44,424 nt of DNA. Origin: a gamma proteobacterium symbiont of Ctena orbiculata. Lineage in GTDB: Bacteria > Pseudomonadota > Gammaproteobacteria > Chromatiales > Chromatiaceae. Positions 8,539-16,571 of this stretch are shown one piece after another. The stretch lies in the NCBI GenBank assembly GCA_003058525.1, contig QBVD01000018.1, forward strand, positions 1-44,424. Direction: 5' to 3'. The translations under genes and the position numbers were made by a program. The notes beneath the pieces are model-generated. The model saw only the letters and a program-made list of their open reading frames with translations. It had not been told where the DNA came from and did no database searches. How positions within the stretch are numbered: position 1 is the stretch's first letter; each line of letters starts with the position of its first letter.

Positions 8539-8690
8539 TCATACGACGATTCTTGCAATATCCTTCCATCCATCACCGAACCAGTTATCATCCCAGTCAC
8601 GATGGCCCCAGCCAGGTCCGCCCCACCAGGCGAAAGCAGTGGTGGACGTCGCGATTAATGTGGCCGTGATTGCAGCTTGTGCTTTTTCAT
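8539..8690 (-). pseudogene. Frameshifted sulfur-globule-like small exported protein
   Basis: An ATG at 8690-8688, preceded by an AAGAAGAG ribosome-binding site, begins ATGAAAAAG. Adding one A to this five-A run gives a continuous 50-residue frame. It opens MKKAQAAITATLIATSTTAF, a textbook signal peptide with an AFA cleavage site, and continues WWGGPGWGHRDWDDNWFGDG before ending at TGA 8541-8539. The Trp/Gly/Asp-rich mature part resembles small periplasmic sulfur-globule proteins of purple and symbiotic sulfur oxidisers. As sequenced the frame is broken after about 11 codons. A Tyr-rich stretch (SYDHYTYL) continues in another frame beyond GDGW, suggesting a second frameshift. Family assignment is from composition and pattern, not a search. 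Confidence 0.5.
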
Positions 8691-8800
8691 TTTCACTCTT
8701 CTTGATCTGTATCTGTGCGTACCTGAAAAGTGATGTATCTGGCTCTGTTTACCCGGAAGTTGATTTTCGATCGTTAACTTAACATGCCGCTATCGAATTC

Positions 8801-8818
8801 AATCTTATAAATAAGATT
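8801..8818. promoter_or_regulatory. Perfect AT-rich dyad, operator candidate
   Basis: AATCTTATAAATAAGATT is an 8-bp perfect inverted repeat with a 2-bp centre, about 160 bp upstream of the GT41 gene start. It could bind a dimeric regulator. The surrounding DNA is AT-rich, so random occurrence is possible. Confidence 0.3.
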
Positions 8819-8978
8819 AATATTCGTTGATATATTATTAATTAATATAGATAATAATCTATACTTAAATAACAATTGTCTGGTTGCGCCCATTTAAGAT
8901 GAGAGAGCGGTATGCAGCCTGTTACACTACTACCGATTAACATTGCGCCCCCAATAATACCGAGCCAGTTTGCGAACC

Positions 8979-10859
8979 ATGTCAAACACTCTGCAAAATG
9001 CTGAAAAGAAACTTCGTCAAGGCAAGCTTGGTGATGCCCATAAACTCCTTACCCGGGTGTTGAGAAAAGAGCCGAAAAATCCGCACGCACTCTATCTGCT
9101 CGGTGAAACACTACTGCTTCAGGACAGGCTGGATGAGGCCCTGATCAATCTCAGACAAGCGGTGTCAAGCGGTCATGCTCAACCTTGCTGGTATGTCATG
9201 TGTGGTGTGGCGCTGGAACGAAAAGGCCTATACACCGATGCGGAGAAGTCTTACAAACTCGCAGAGATGTCAGGTTGTGCTGATGAGCGCATGTACTACA
9301 TGCTCGGTAAATTCTACACCAACGTCTCTCATGACTACACTAAGGCGGAAATCTACTATGCAAACCTGATCAATATTAACCCACAAGCATTTGTTGCCTA
9401 TGTGGGATTGAGCAGACTCTACATACTTCAGGACAGATATGAAGAGGCAATTCAGGCATTGGATCATTGCCTGACACAAGGTTACGAATCCGTCGAGGTC
9501 TACATCAACCTGGGACACGCCCTCTCTCACCAGGGCCGGCAGGACGATGCACTGACCTGTATGAAAAAGGCGATGGAGATCGATCCCGGCAATTTAATCG
9601 CAAAGCAGAATTACATCGTACAGCTGTTATACACCTACGACGATCAATCCGCGATTTACAGCGAAGTCAAAACGATAACCCAACCACTCAACAAACGGAC
9701 CAAAAAGCAGTATCGGGGTGCCGTTGATGTCCGGCCTGGACGAAAGCTGAAGATCGGATTCGTTTCTGCCGACCTGCGCCATCATGCCATTGCTTTCTAC
9801 TTCAAACCGATTCTGGATTGTTTCGATAGCAATCGATTTTCGCTGCATTTCTATTACAACAACACTGTCTACGATGAGATCACTGACGCACTGAAAGCCC
9901 GTGCGGACTCCTGGTGTGAGTGTATGCTGCTCAGCGATGAGCAGCTGGAGAGAGAGATACGTGCTGACAAAATCGATATCCTTATCGATTTATCCAACCA
10001 TACGGTAGGCAACCGCCTGACACTATTCAATCTGAGACCGGCCCCTATGCAGGTTTCATGGCTGGGTCTTCCGATATCGACCGGACTGGAGAGCATCGAT
10101 TTTTCACTCAAAGACAGCTCTTTGATCGAGACTTGCAAACTCAGAGAAAACGCCAGCGAACAGCTGTTACCGATCGAAAATCTAACACTCTATAAACCGC
10201 TTTTTGAGTTCCCGGCGCTGGTGGAGCCACCGTGCATAAAAAACGGACATGTCACCTTCGGCTCGTTCAATGGCTTGAGAAAAATAGATCTTTCGATTAT
10301 GGAAATCTGGGCAAGGCTGTTGCATAAACTCCCCGGTTCCAAAATCAGGCTGGTTATCGACGACTATCAAAACGAACTGATGAGGGATCATATCCATGAT
10401 ATTTTCGCCAAGTTCAATGTAGATAAGTCATCCGTTATACTCCACCCAAGACTGCCGCTCGACGACTACCTACTTTCCCATAATGAAGTCGATATTGCAT
10501 TGGATCCCTATCCTTATCATGGACAAACCACCTCCTTCAATTCGCTGCTTATGGGGCTGCCTCTGGTCTCGCGTGCCGGTAAGTCCGTGGCCAGCAACCT
10601 CTCGACACGGATTCTATCGGCGATAGACAGACAGCAATGGATAGCCAAGGATTTCGACAGCTACATCGAGATTGCACTCTCCTTGGCGAGGGACAAGGAG
10701 AGTCTTGTTTCAATTCGCAGAACATTGCGTAAGGAAGTGGAAAACTCGTCTATCATGGACTATGAACGGCATGCGGAAAATATAGAAGCGGCCCTTATGA
10801 AAGGCTGGCAGTTGCTGTATGGAGCCAACAGCAAAGAGGCTAAAAATCAAGGCTCATAA
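8979..10859 (+). CDS. TPR-containing GT41 glycosyltransferase (OGT/SPINDLY-like)
   Basis: About 626 residues from ATG 8979 (a TTG nine bases earlier is possible). Residues 1-210 are tetratricopeptide repeats (for example HALYLLGETLLLQDRLDEAL and VYINLGHALSHQGRQDDALT). From about 240 onward is the catalytic region of family 41: KLKIGFVSADLRHHAI, DILIDLSNHTVGNR, PAPMQVSWLGLPISTGLESI, and the UDP-binding signature near DPYPYHGQTTSFNSLLMGLP. Relatives transfer GlcNAc or other sugars from nucleotide donors to Ser/Thr or Asn of proteins. The acceptor here is unknown; the pentapeptide protein encoded 47 bp downstream is one candidate partner (inference). Probably first gene of the accessory cluster. 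Confidence 0.85.
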   Translation: MSNTLQNAEKKLRQGKLGDAHKLLTRVLRKEPKNPHALYLLGETLLLQDRLDEALINLRQAVSSGHAQPCWYVMCGVALERKGLYTDAEKSYKLAEMSGCADERMYYMLGKFYTNVSHDYTKAEIYYANLININPQAFVAYVGLSRLYILQDRYEEAIQALDHCLTQGYESVEVYINLGHALSHQGRQDDALTCMKKAMEIDPGNLIAKQNYIVQLLYTYDDQSAIYSEVKTITQPLNKRTKKQYRGAVDVRPGRKLKIGFVSADLRHHAIAFYFKPILDCFDSNRFSLHFYYNNTVYDEITDALKARADSWCECMLLSDEQLEREIRADKIDILIDLSNHTVGNRLTLFNLRPAPMQVSWLGLPISTGLESIDFSLKDSSLIETCKLRENASEQLLPIENLTLYKPLFEFPALVEPPCIKNGHVTFGSFNGLRKIDLSIMEIWARLLHKLPGSKIRLVIDDYQNELMRDHIHDIFAKFNVDKSSVILHPRLPLDDYLLSHNEVDIALDPYPYHGQTTSFNSLLMGLPLVSRAGKSVASNLSTRILSAIDRQQWIAKDFDSYIEIALSLARDKESLVSIRRTLRKEVENSSIMDYERHAENIEAALMKGWQLLYGANSKEAKNQGS

Positions 10860-10906
10860 ACGATCACCTCGACTAATAGTTGTTCAATTAGGAGAATCCA
10901 GAAGCT

Positions 10907-12367
10907 ATGAATATGTCAGACAATGTTGATTCAATCGAGGCGACGATCCCTGAAATCGATACCGTATCGCGATTGCGGCGTTGGGCCAATGCCGATGATC
11001 GCGGCAAGGCAATAAACGAGGTTCAAGCCTATACGGATAAACTGATAGCGCGCACAGGTCGCGGCATGGTACTGCGCGAAGCCGACCTGCGTGGACTCGA
11101 CCTCTCCGGTTTCGACCTGCGCCTCGCGGTTCTCAACCGGGCGGTCCTGCACGGCACTGACCTGAGCGGTGCGAATCTGTCCGGTGCAACCATCGTTTGC
11201 GCGGGCATGGAGAGAACCCTGCTCAAACGCGCCAACATGCGAGGCGTCTATATGCACGCATTTGCCGCTCAGGTCTGCGACTTCACCGATGCGGACATGC
11301 GTGACCTCACGGATGCCACAGGGAGTCTTTTCCATGGCTGTTTCATGACCGGCGTGGATCTCTCCGGTTCCGCTATTGCCGGTACCACCTTCTACCAGTG
11401 CATCATGGACAATACGCGGTTTGTGCGCAGTAACCTGCAGGGTTCAACCATAAACGAGTGCCACCTGGGCGGCGCCGATCTGACTGCGGCCCAGGTCTCG
11501 CAACTCACGATCACCAAATGCGACATGCGGGGCGCCACGCTTAATGAGGCCAGCGGCGAAGCCTTTACCTTGCAGCGTCTCCTCGATACCGAGGGCTTGT
11601 CACTCTCTCAAGCCAACCTGCCCGGGTTGAGGATCCGCAGTTGTACGCTCTCCGGACTGAATGCGAAGAGCCTGGCCGCTCGTGAGGCCGATATCTCTGC
11701 GGTCTCCATGCCCTCCTCCGACTTTACAACGGCAGACCTTGAACATGCCCGGTTGATGAATGTCAGTTTTGAAAATGCCCGTTTCAGCGGCAGCAAGCTT
11801 GACGGTGCGCTCCTCACCAACTGTATGGCGGACCGTACTGACTTCAGCGGGGCAACCGGGGAGAATCTGGCAGCGCGGGAATCCTCTTTTCAACACGCGA
11901 ATATGACCCGCTTTACCGCACGATGCGCCCATTTCCGGGATTGCAACCTCTCTTTTGCGAATTTACGCAATGCCTATCTCTACCGCGCCATGATTACCGG
12001 AGATCCGCCTAAATCGATGTCGATGATGCAGGCTGATCTCTCCGAGACAACTCTGGTCCAGTCCTATATTGCCGGAAATTTAAGTGGCGCCAATCTACGC
12101 GGCGCTTTGATGGTTTATGCTCGATTGAACCAGGCTGTGCTTACGGATGCGGATCTTACCGGCTCCTCACTGTTCGGTGCCAGTCTGGTGAAGACCATAT
12201 TCGATGACGCCAAGCTCGATAGTGTGACCGGCCCTGTATACAGCGACCGTTGCAGTGGACTGCAACAGGCCTTGTCAGCCGCAAGCGGTGAAAGCAGCAG
12301 AAACCTGGCGGTCTTCGTCGAAAATCTCGAAGGGTTGTTGACGGATCAACAGCGAGGATCGACTTGA
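10907..12367 (+). CDS. Pentapeptide-repeat protein
   Basis: The 486-residue product has an N-terminal region of about 55 residues, then tandem A(D/N)LXX pentapeptides (GLDLSGFDLR, TDLSGANLSGATI, ADMRDLTDATG, VDLSGSAIAG, ANLRGALMVYARL). This arrangement folds as a right-handed quadrilateral beta-helix. About 75 turns are implied, long for a bacterial member. No enzymatic motif or signal peptide is visible. AGGAG lies about 12 bases before ATG 10907. The gene follows the GT41 gene by 47 bp and its stop overlaps the start of the next gene, so co-transcription is likely. Such proteins act as scaffolds, topoisomerase mimics or secretion-associated factors; nothing here selects among these. Confidence 0.82.
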   Translation: MNMSDNVDSIEATIPEIDTVSRLRRWANADDRGKAINEVQAYTDKLIARTGRGMVLREADLRGLDLSGFDLRLAVLNRAVLHGTDLSGANLSGATIVCAGMERTLLKRANMRGVYMHAFAAQVCDFTDADMRDLTDATGSLFHGCFMTGVDLSGSAIAGTTFYQCIMDNTRFVRSNLQGSTINECHLGGADLTAAQVSQLTITKCDMRGATLNEASGEAFTLQRLLDTEGLSLSQANLPGLRIRSCTLSGLNAKSLAAREADISAVSMPSSDFTTADLEHARLMNVSFENARFSGSKLDGALLTNCMADRTDFSGATGENLAARESSFQHANMTRFTARCAHFRDCNLSFANLRNAYLYRAMITGDPPKSMSMMQADLSETTLVQSYIAGNLSGANLRGALMVYARLNQAVLTDADLTGSSLFGASLVKTIFDDAKLDSVTGPVYSDRCSGLQQALSAASGESSRNLAVFVENLEGLLTDQQRGST

Positions 12368-13404
12368 TTGCTGAGACTCAACCCCAGCAGGTAGTGAATG
12401 TGCCTGTATCCGAGGTTGAACGGATCTGTCATCTGGCGCTTAGGCAATTTATCACACCCGCCACGGCGGTTGACGAAGCGGCTGCACAACTGCTGGATGC
12501 CGAACTCAGGGGGAAACACTCTCACGGTGTAGTGCGTATACCCTGGTTAAGAGAGAAGCTTGGCCGGTTTCAGCACCAACCCCCGGAAGCGGTACAGCTG
12601 CTACCCTGGCTGCTGCATCTCAGGTGTCAGCAGAGCTTAGGTTATTTGGCGGCGCGTGAAGGACAACGGCAATTGATGCGTATGCTGGACGAGCAGCCCT
12701 TTGCGGCCGTGGCCTGCATCGATGCCTTCCCCACCGGAGTAGTGGGTGACTATCTGAGGCCATTGGCTGAGGCAGGGTTTGTTGCCGTTGGTTTCGCCAC
12801 CAGTCCGCCGCTGGTGTCGCTGCACAAAGATGGTCAGCCACTGCTTGGCACCAACCCCCTGGCCATTGCCTTCCCCACCTTTGAAGATAAACCGGCCTTT
12901 ATCGCCGATGTCTCGCCGGCTCCGATAACATTTGGCCAGATACTGGCAATATTGTCCGGCTTTGAGGGTGATCTGAAGGATGTCATGCTGACGACTTCCA
13001 AGGGTGAGCCTGCCGCGGATCTCAAGCAGCTGTTCGATGAACATGGCAGATTCAACGGCAAAATCATCCAGACTCTCGACAGCGGCCTGCAACGACGACA
13101 ATATGCCCTGACCCTGGCGATTGAGATGTTGACCACGCTGTTCACCGGTGAAACCGCCAAGGGCGGTCTGGTGCTACTGGCATGTGATCCCCAAAGGATA
13201 CCGGGCATGCATGCCAACGCTGTCGGGGCGGTCATTGAACGCATCGCCAACCATCAGGAGTGGCAAAATATCCCCGGTGGTCATGGCGAGGCGAGAAAAA
13301 AGGCGCTGCTGAGTGAGGGTAGCGTGCCACTCCCTGAAACCCTTTGGCAACAGCTGCAATTCCTGGCGGACAAGGAAGTCGCGTCCCTCAAGCCAAGCGA
13401 TTGA
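12364..13404 (+). CDS. Type-2 malate/L-lactate dehydrogenase family oxidoreductase
   Basis: The 346-residue product belongs to the Ldh/ComC/YlbC family of NAD(P)-dependent 2-hydroxyacid dehydrogenases. Visible signatures are DAELRGKHSHGVVRIP near residue 40 (the SHG histidine is catalytic in relatives), GYLAAREGQ, LLGTNPLAIAFP (cofactor and substrate region) and the C-terminal GEARKKA. It starts with TTG 12364, overlapping the stop of the pentapeptide gene (TTGA), which implies translational coupling. Relatives oxidise or reduce malate, lactate, sulfolactate, ureidoglycolate or delta1-piperideine-2-carboxylate. Substrate cannot be set from sequence. In this cluster it may prepare a hydroxyacid or ketoacid building block (inference). 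Confidence 0.82.
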   Translation: MIAETQPQQVVNVPVSEVERICHLALRQFITPATAVDEAAAQLLDAELRGKHSHGVVRIPWLREKLGRFQHQPPEAVQLLPWLLHLRCQQSLGYLAAREGQRQLMRMLDEQPFAAVACIDAFPTGVVGDYLRPLAEAGFVAVGFATSPPLVSLHKDGQPLLGTNPLAIAFPTFEDKPAFIADVSPAPITFGQILAILSGFEGDLKDVMLTTSKGEPAADLKQLFDEHGRFNGKIIQTLDSGLQRRQYALTLAIEMLTTLFTGETAKGGLVLLACDPQRIPGMHANAVGAVIERIANHQEWQNIPGGHGEARKKALLSEGSVPLPETLWQQLQFLADKEVASLKPSD

Positions 13405-13407
13405 CCC

Positions 13408-14526
13408 TTGAACACTACAGCGGCGATCACTCTGCTAGTTTTTCCGGTCGATATGGATGCAACGACACCGTTTCTTTCTGTCGGACATGCCTTGGGGGTC
13501 AGGCTCGTCGGCGCCACATCAGTTGAACATCAGATTGCCGATCCAAGACTGGATGAGCTGATCCATCTGCCCTATATTTCAGATCCGGATTTTTTCCAAG
13601 CCTTCGAGGCCTGCCTGGAGACACATGGCATTACCCATGTTCATACGTCCCATCCCGGGGTGTGGACAATACTTAAAGAGCTGCAGGAAAAACAGGCAGC
13701 CCAATCCCGCTTCCACCTCTGCCAACCCGCGCCCTACCAGGCGATCTGGCAGGATGCGGCTGCCGGTTACGCATGGGCCGATTCAGCCGTTGCCGATCCC
13801 TTTCCTCAACAGCTCAGCGACTCAAAAGGAAGTGTAAAGCCTGCGCTGAAACCTGGAGAGTATGCGGCTCTTCACAAGCAGTTCCTACATATACCTGGTC
13901 AATGCGACCTGGATAAACTCACCGCATTTGCGCAGCTCGCAAGGGTCCTGCCACAAGGGGACCTGGTCGAGATCGGTTCACTCGCCGGTCGCTCCGCGTT
14001 TGCCCTTGCCTGGCTGGCTGAGCGTTATGAGCTTGGAAACCTGATCAGTATCGATCCCTGGTCGAACCAGGCAATTGAGGCACAAGGCCGGCAGGCGGAG
14101 ATTTTGAACAGGGATTTGGAAGCTATCGATTTCGAGCAGATATTTAGGGTCTATATCAGCAATATCTCACTGCTGACTAACGCAGGTTATATTCGCGACA
14201 GTTCGGCCAAGGCGATCGATCACTACAGACAGGCAGCCATGGAAGGTACGCTGATGAGTCCCCAACTCGGCACCATCGCTGTAACAGGAAAGATCTCACT
14301 GCTCCATATCGACGGCAACCACGATTACGACCATGTCCGTCAGGATATCGATGCCTGGACGCCTTATGTTATGCCCGGAGGCTGGCTGCTGCTGGATGAC
14401 TATGTCTGGGTCTTCGGCGACGGTCCGAAGAAGGCTGGTGACGAACTCTTGCATAGCGATATGTTCGACCTCTCGTTCACCATGGGCGACACCCTCTATC
14501 TACGTAAACAGCAGGCCGGATTCTAG
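13408..14526 (+). CDS. Two-domain class I SAM methyltransferase
   Basis: The 372-residue product has an N-terminal Rossmann-like region of about 150 residues (TLLVFPVDMDATTPFLSVG, GITHVHTSHPGVWTILKEL) that resembles the pre-ATP-grasp domain of carboxylate-amine ligases, without the ATP-grasp part. Residues about 186 to the end are a Methyltransf_24-type domain: LVEIGSLAGRSAFALAWLAE is the SAM-binding glycine region, then LISIDPWS, LLHIDGNHDYDHVRQDI and PGGWLLLDDY. The start is TTG 13408, three bases after the dehydrogenase stop; the first ATG (13453) would remove the first beta-strand. It converges with the NeuD-type gene, and the two genes share a CTAG carrying both TAG stops. Confidence 0.78.
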   Translation: MNTTAAITLLVFPVDMDATTPFLSVGHALGVRLVGATSVEHQIADPRLDELIHLPYISDPDFFQAFEACLETHGITHVHTSHPGVWTILKELQEKQAAQSRFHLCQPAPYQAIWQDAAAGYAWADSAVADPFPQQLSDSKGSVKPALKPGEYAALHKQFLHIPGQCDLDKLTAFAQLARVLPQGDLVEIGSLAGRSAFALAWLAERYELGNLISIDPWSNQAIEAQGRQAEILNRDLEAIDFEQIFRVYISNISLLTNAGYIRDSSAKAIDHYRQAAMEGTLMSPQLGTIAVTGKISLLHIDGNHDYDHVRQDIDAWTPYVMPGGWLLLDDYVWVFGDGPKKAGDELLHSDMFDLSFTMGDTLYLRKQQAGF

Positions 14527-15197
14527 GGCCCCAAGTCGACTTCCTCTTCACTATGCTGACGAATCGCCTTGGCGGGGGAGCCCACTGCAACCATACGCTC
14601 GGGAATATCGCGTGTAACGGTTGAACCCGCACCGATGAGACTGCCGCGACCGATCCTTACCCGTTCAATAACCTGGCATCCAAGGCCCAAATAGGTTTCC
14701 TCGCCGCAGATCACATCGCCGGCGACCCGGCTTCCCGGACCCGCGAACACCGCACTGCCCAGGTGGGCGCCATGTCCGATCGTGACTTGCCAATCCAGGG
14801 CGACAAAATCATCAAGCCTTGCACCATGATTGACTGCATTCATACCCATCAGCAACACCCCGTTACCCAATATTGCATGAGGCGAGACATATGAGGACGG
14901 ATTGACGATTGCCGGGCAGTCGGCCTGTTTCTTCATCAACAGTTCGCCATATCGCCGGCGCGCGACCGGACTACCGATACCGACCGCGAAAAGGTGCCCA
15001 CTGATAAAGCTGATGTCATGCAGCAATTCGTCTCCACCCAATATCGGAAGCTGATTGATGTTCTCCCCTTTGCTGCGGGTACGGTCAATAAATCCGATGG
15101 CGCTGAAGCCGGCAAGTTGGGCCACCTCCTTAACACAGCAGGCATGCCCACCGCTACCGATGATCACCAGTGGCTTGTTGTTTATGATTTCGCTCAT
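14523..15197 (-). CDS. NeuD/PglD-type sugar or amine O/N-acyltransferase
   Basis: The 224-residue product has a Rossmann-like N-terminal domain opening LVIIGSGGHACCVKEVAQ (PglD_N type) and a C-terminal left-handed beta-helix of hexapeptide repeats (about 95-205: VSPHAILGNGVLLMGMNAVN, IGHGAHLGSAVFAGPGSRVA, CQVIERVRIGRGSLIGAGST, with the usual VGSPAKAI end). Relatives acetylate sialic acid, bacillosamine precursors or perosamine using acetyl-CoA. The start ATG overlaps the PaaK-like gene stop (ATGA), so the two are translationally coupled. The acyl group could be supplied by that ligase rather than by acetyl-CoA (inference). Confidence 0.84.
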   Translation of the reverse strand: MSEIINNKPLVIIGSGGHACCVKEVAQLAGFSAIGFIDRTRSKGENINQLPILGGDELLHDISFISGHLFAVGIGSPVARRRYGELLMKKQADCPAIVNPSSYVSPHAILGNGVLLMGMNAVNHGARLDDFVALDWQVTIGHGAHLGSAVFAGPGSRVAGDVICGEETYLGLGCQVIERVRIGRGSLIGAGSTVTRDIPERMVAVGSPAKAIRQHSEEEVDLGP

Positions 15198-16528
15198 TGC
15201 TCATGCCTCGGCCTGCGATCTATCACCCGGCGCGCCTTGAATTGTGTAAGAGGAAAATAGCCCTGTTCCTTTGGCATGACAGTCACCCGCATGCCCAATC
15301 CACTCTGTAGCTTGTGTTCGGCTTTAGCCCTGAAAAGATCACTATCTACCGTCGTATCACACTCAGCCTCGATTCGGACCTGATCCAGTTCACCCTGGCG
15401 TTCAAGAATAATCCTGAACTCGGTTCCCATACCATCCAACCCTCGCAGCAGCTCTTCAACGTCGCCCGGATAGAACTTGACGCCACGCACGATGATCATA
15501 TCGTCAAGACGCCCGATAATGCCGTGAGGCATGCGGGGATAGGTACGACCACAGGCACAGGGCTCATCGGTCATGAGGGTTTCATCACCGGGAAAATAGC
15601 GGATCATGGGTTGTGATTTGCGCCACAGATGGGTGTAGACAACGGCCCCTCTACGGTTATAGCCATAGGATTGATTCGGGTCTTGCGGGTTGACCACTTC
15701 GGTGTAATCCACATCCTGATAGACATGCATGCCGCTTCCGTGAGAGCACTCCATGTTGGAACAGGGATGAAGTTCCGCGACATTACCGAAATCGATGGCG
15801 CGTATGCCAAATCCCGACTCGAGTCGTTGCTTGACACTGGGAATGCTCGCTCCCGGTTCACCGCCGAAAAATCCCAGGCGCAACCGGCTCGATGCCAACT
15901 CTATTCCCATTCCGCGGGCAGTCTCCAGGATATGCAGACAAAACGAAGGCGTCCCACAAATCACGCTGGCGCCCACCTGTTGCAACATGGCTATCTGGCG
16001 TTCGGTGTTACCCCCCGCCATCGGCAGAACCTTGGCACCGATGCGTTCAGCCGCTCCAAGCAACCCCCAGCCACCGACATAGAGGCTGAGAGGAAATACG
16101 ATCTGTACGATATCCGATGGCCTCAATCCGGCAGCCCAGCACTGCATCGCCTGGGCCTCGGATACATGTTCCCAATCCTCCCCGCTTATGGCAAACAGCG
16201 TAGGTTGTCCGGTGGTTCCCGAGGTGCCCTGAATCCGTTTGACCTGGGAAAAGTCAACGCCCAGATAGTTACCGAAGGGGGGGTGGTCGCGCTGCGACTG
16301 TCGCAGCATGGCCTTGGTGACAATGGGCACCTTGGTTGTGAAGTCGTTGAGATCTTTTATCGCTTCAGGGTGCACACCGTGGGCATCATAGAGTTGGCGG
16401 TAAAACGGAATCCGCTCGTAGACATAGTTCAGCTGATATTTGATGCGATCAAAGATCAAGGCCTGGCGTTGATCGGCGGGTAGTGTCTCCCGCTGCCTGT
16501 CCCAGAAAGTTTCGCTATCTTGTTGCAT
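15194..16528 (-). CDS. PaaK-like adenylate-forming CoA ligase
   Basis: The 444-residue product matches phenylacetate-CoA ligase in length and order: an N-terminal helix with YERIPFYRQLYDAHGV, the phosphate-binding loop GTSGTTGQPTLF (about 100-111), SVICGTPSFCLHI, GFFGGEPGAS, the adenylate motif near MIRYFPGDETLM, a four-cysteine-type CACGRTYPR segment, and the C-terminal hinge GRLDDMIIVRGVKFYP. It should activate an aryl or short-chain carboxylic acid to an acyl-CoA. No phenylacetate degradation genes are present. Paired with an acyltransferase and sulfotransferase, it more likely serves a modification pathway (inference). It diverges from the methyltransferase at 16572 with a 43-bp gap. Confidence 0.82.
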   Translation of the reverse strand: MQQDSETFWDRQRETLPADQRQALIFDRIKYQLNYVYERIPFYRQLYDAHGVHPEAIKDLNDFTTKVPIVTKAMLRQSQRDHPPFGNYLGVDFSQVKRIQGTSGTTGQPTLFAISGEDWEHVSEAQAMQCWAAGLRPSDIVQIVFPLSLYVGGWGLLGAAERIGAKVLPMAGGNTERQIAMLQQVGASVICGTPSFCLHILETARGMGIELASSRLRLGFFGGEPGASIPSVKQRLESGFGIRAIDFGNVAELHPCSNMECSHGSGMHVYQDVDYTEVVNPQDPNQSYGYNRRGAVVYTHLWRKSQPMIRYFPGDETLMTDEPCACGRTYPRMPHGIIGRLDDMIIVRGVKFYPGDVEELLRGLDGMGTEFRIILERQGELDQVRIEAECDTTVDSDLFRAKAEHKLQSGLGMRVTVMPKEQGYFPLTQFKARRVIDRRPRHEQ

Positions 16529-16571
16529 CGTAATTCGTCAATGCCTGAATCATGGTGCTAGTATACCAACA

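Larger units (their letters stand above)
8410..8978. other. Intergenic region holding a sulfur-globule-like pseudogene and an AT-rich promoter zone
   Basis: The left half carries the minus-strand remnant at 8539-8690. The right half (8760-8900) is very AT-rich, contains the 18-bp dyad at 8801-8818, and probably holds the promoter of the glycosyltransferase cluster that begins at 8979. Confidence 0.45.

Noticed and set aside
15629-16483. 284-codon ORF antisense to the PaaK-like gene
   Set aside because: The minus-strand frame shows complete adenylate-forming enzyme motifs; the antisense frame is low in recognisable features and is a shadow.
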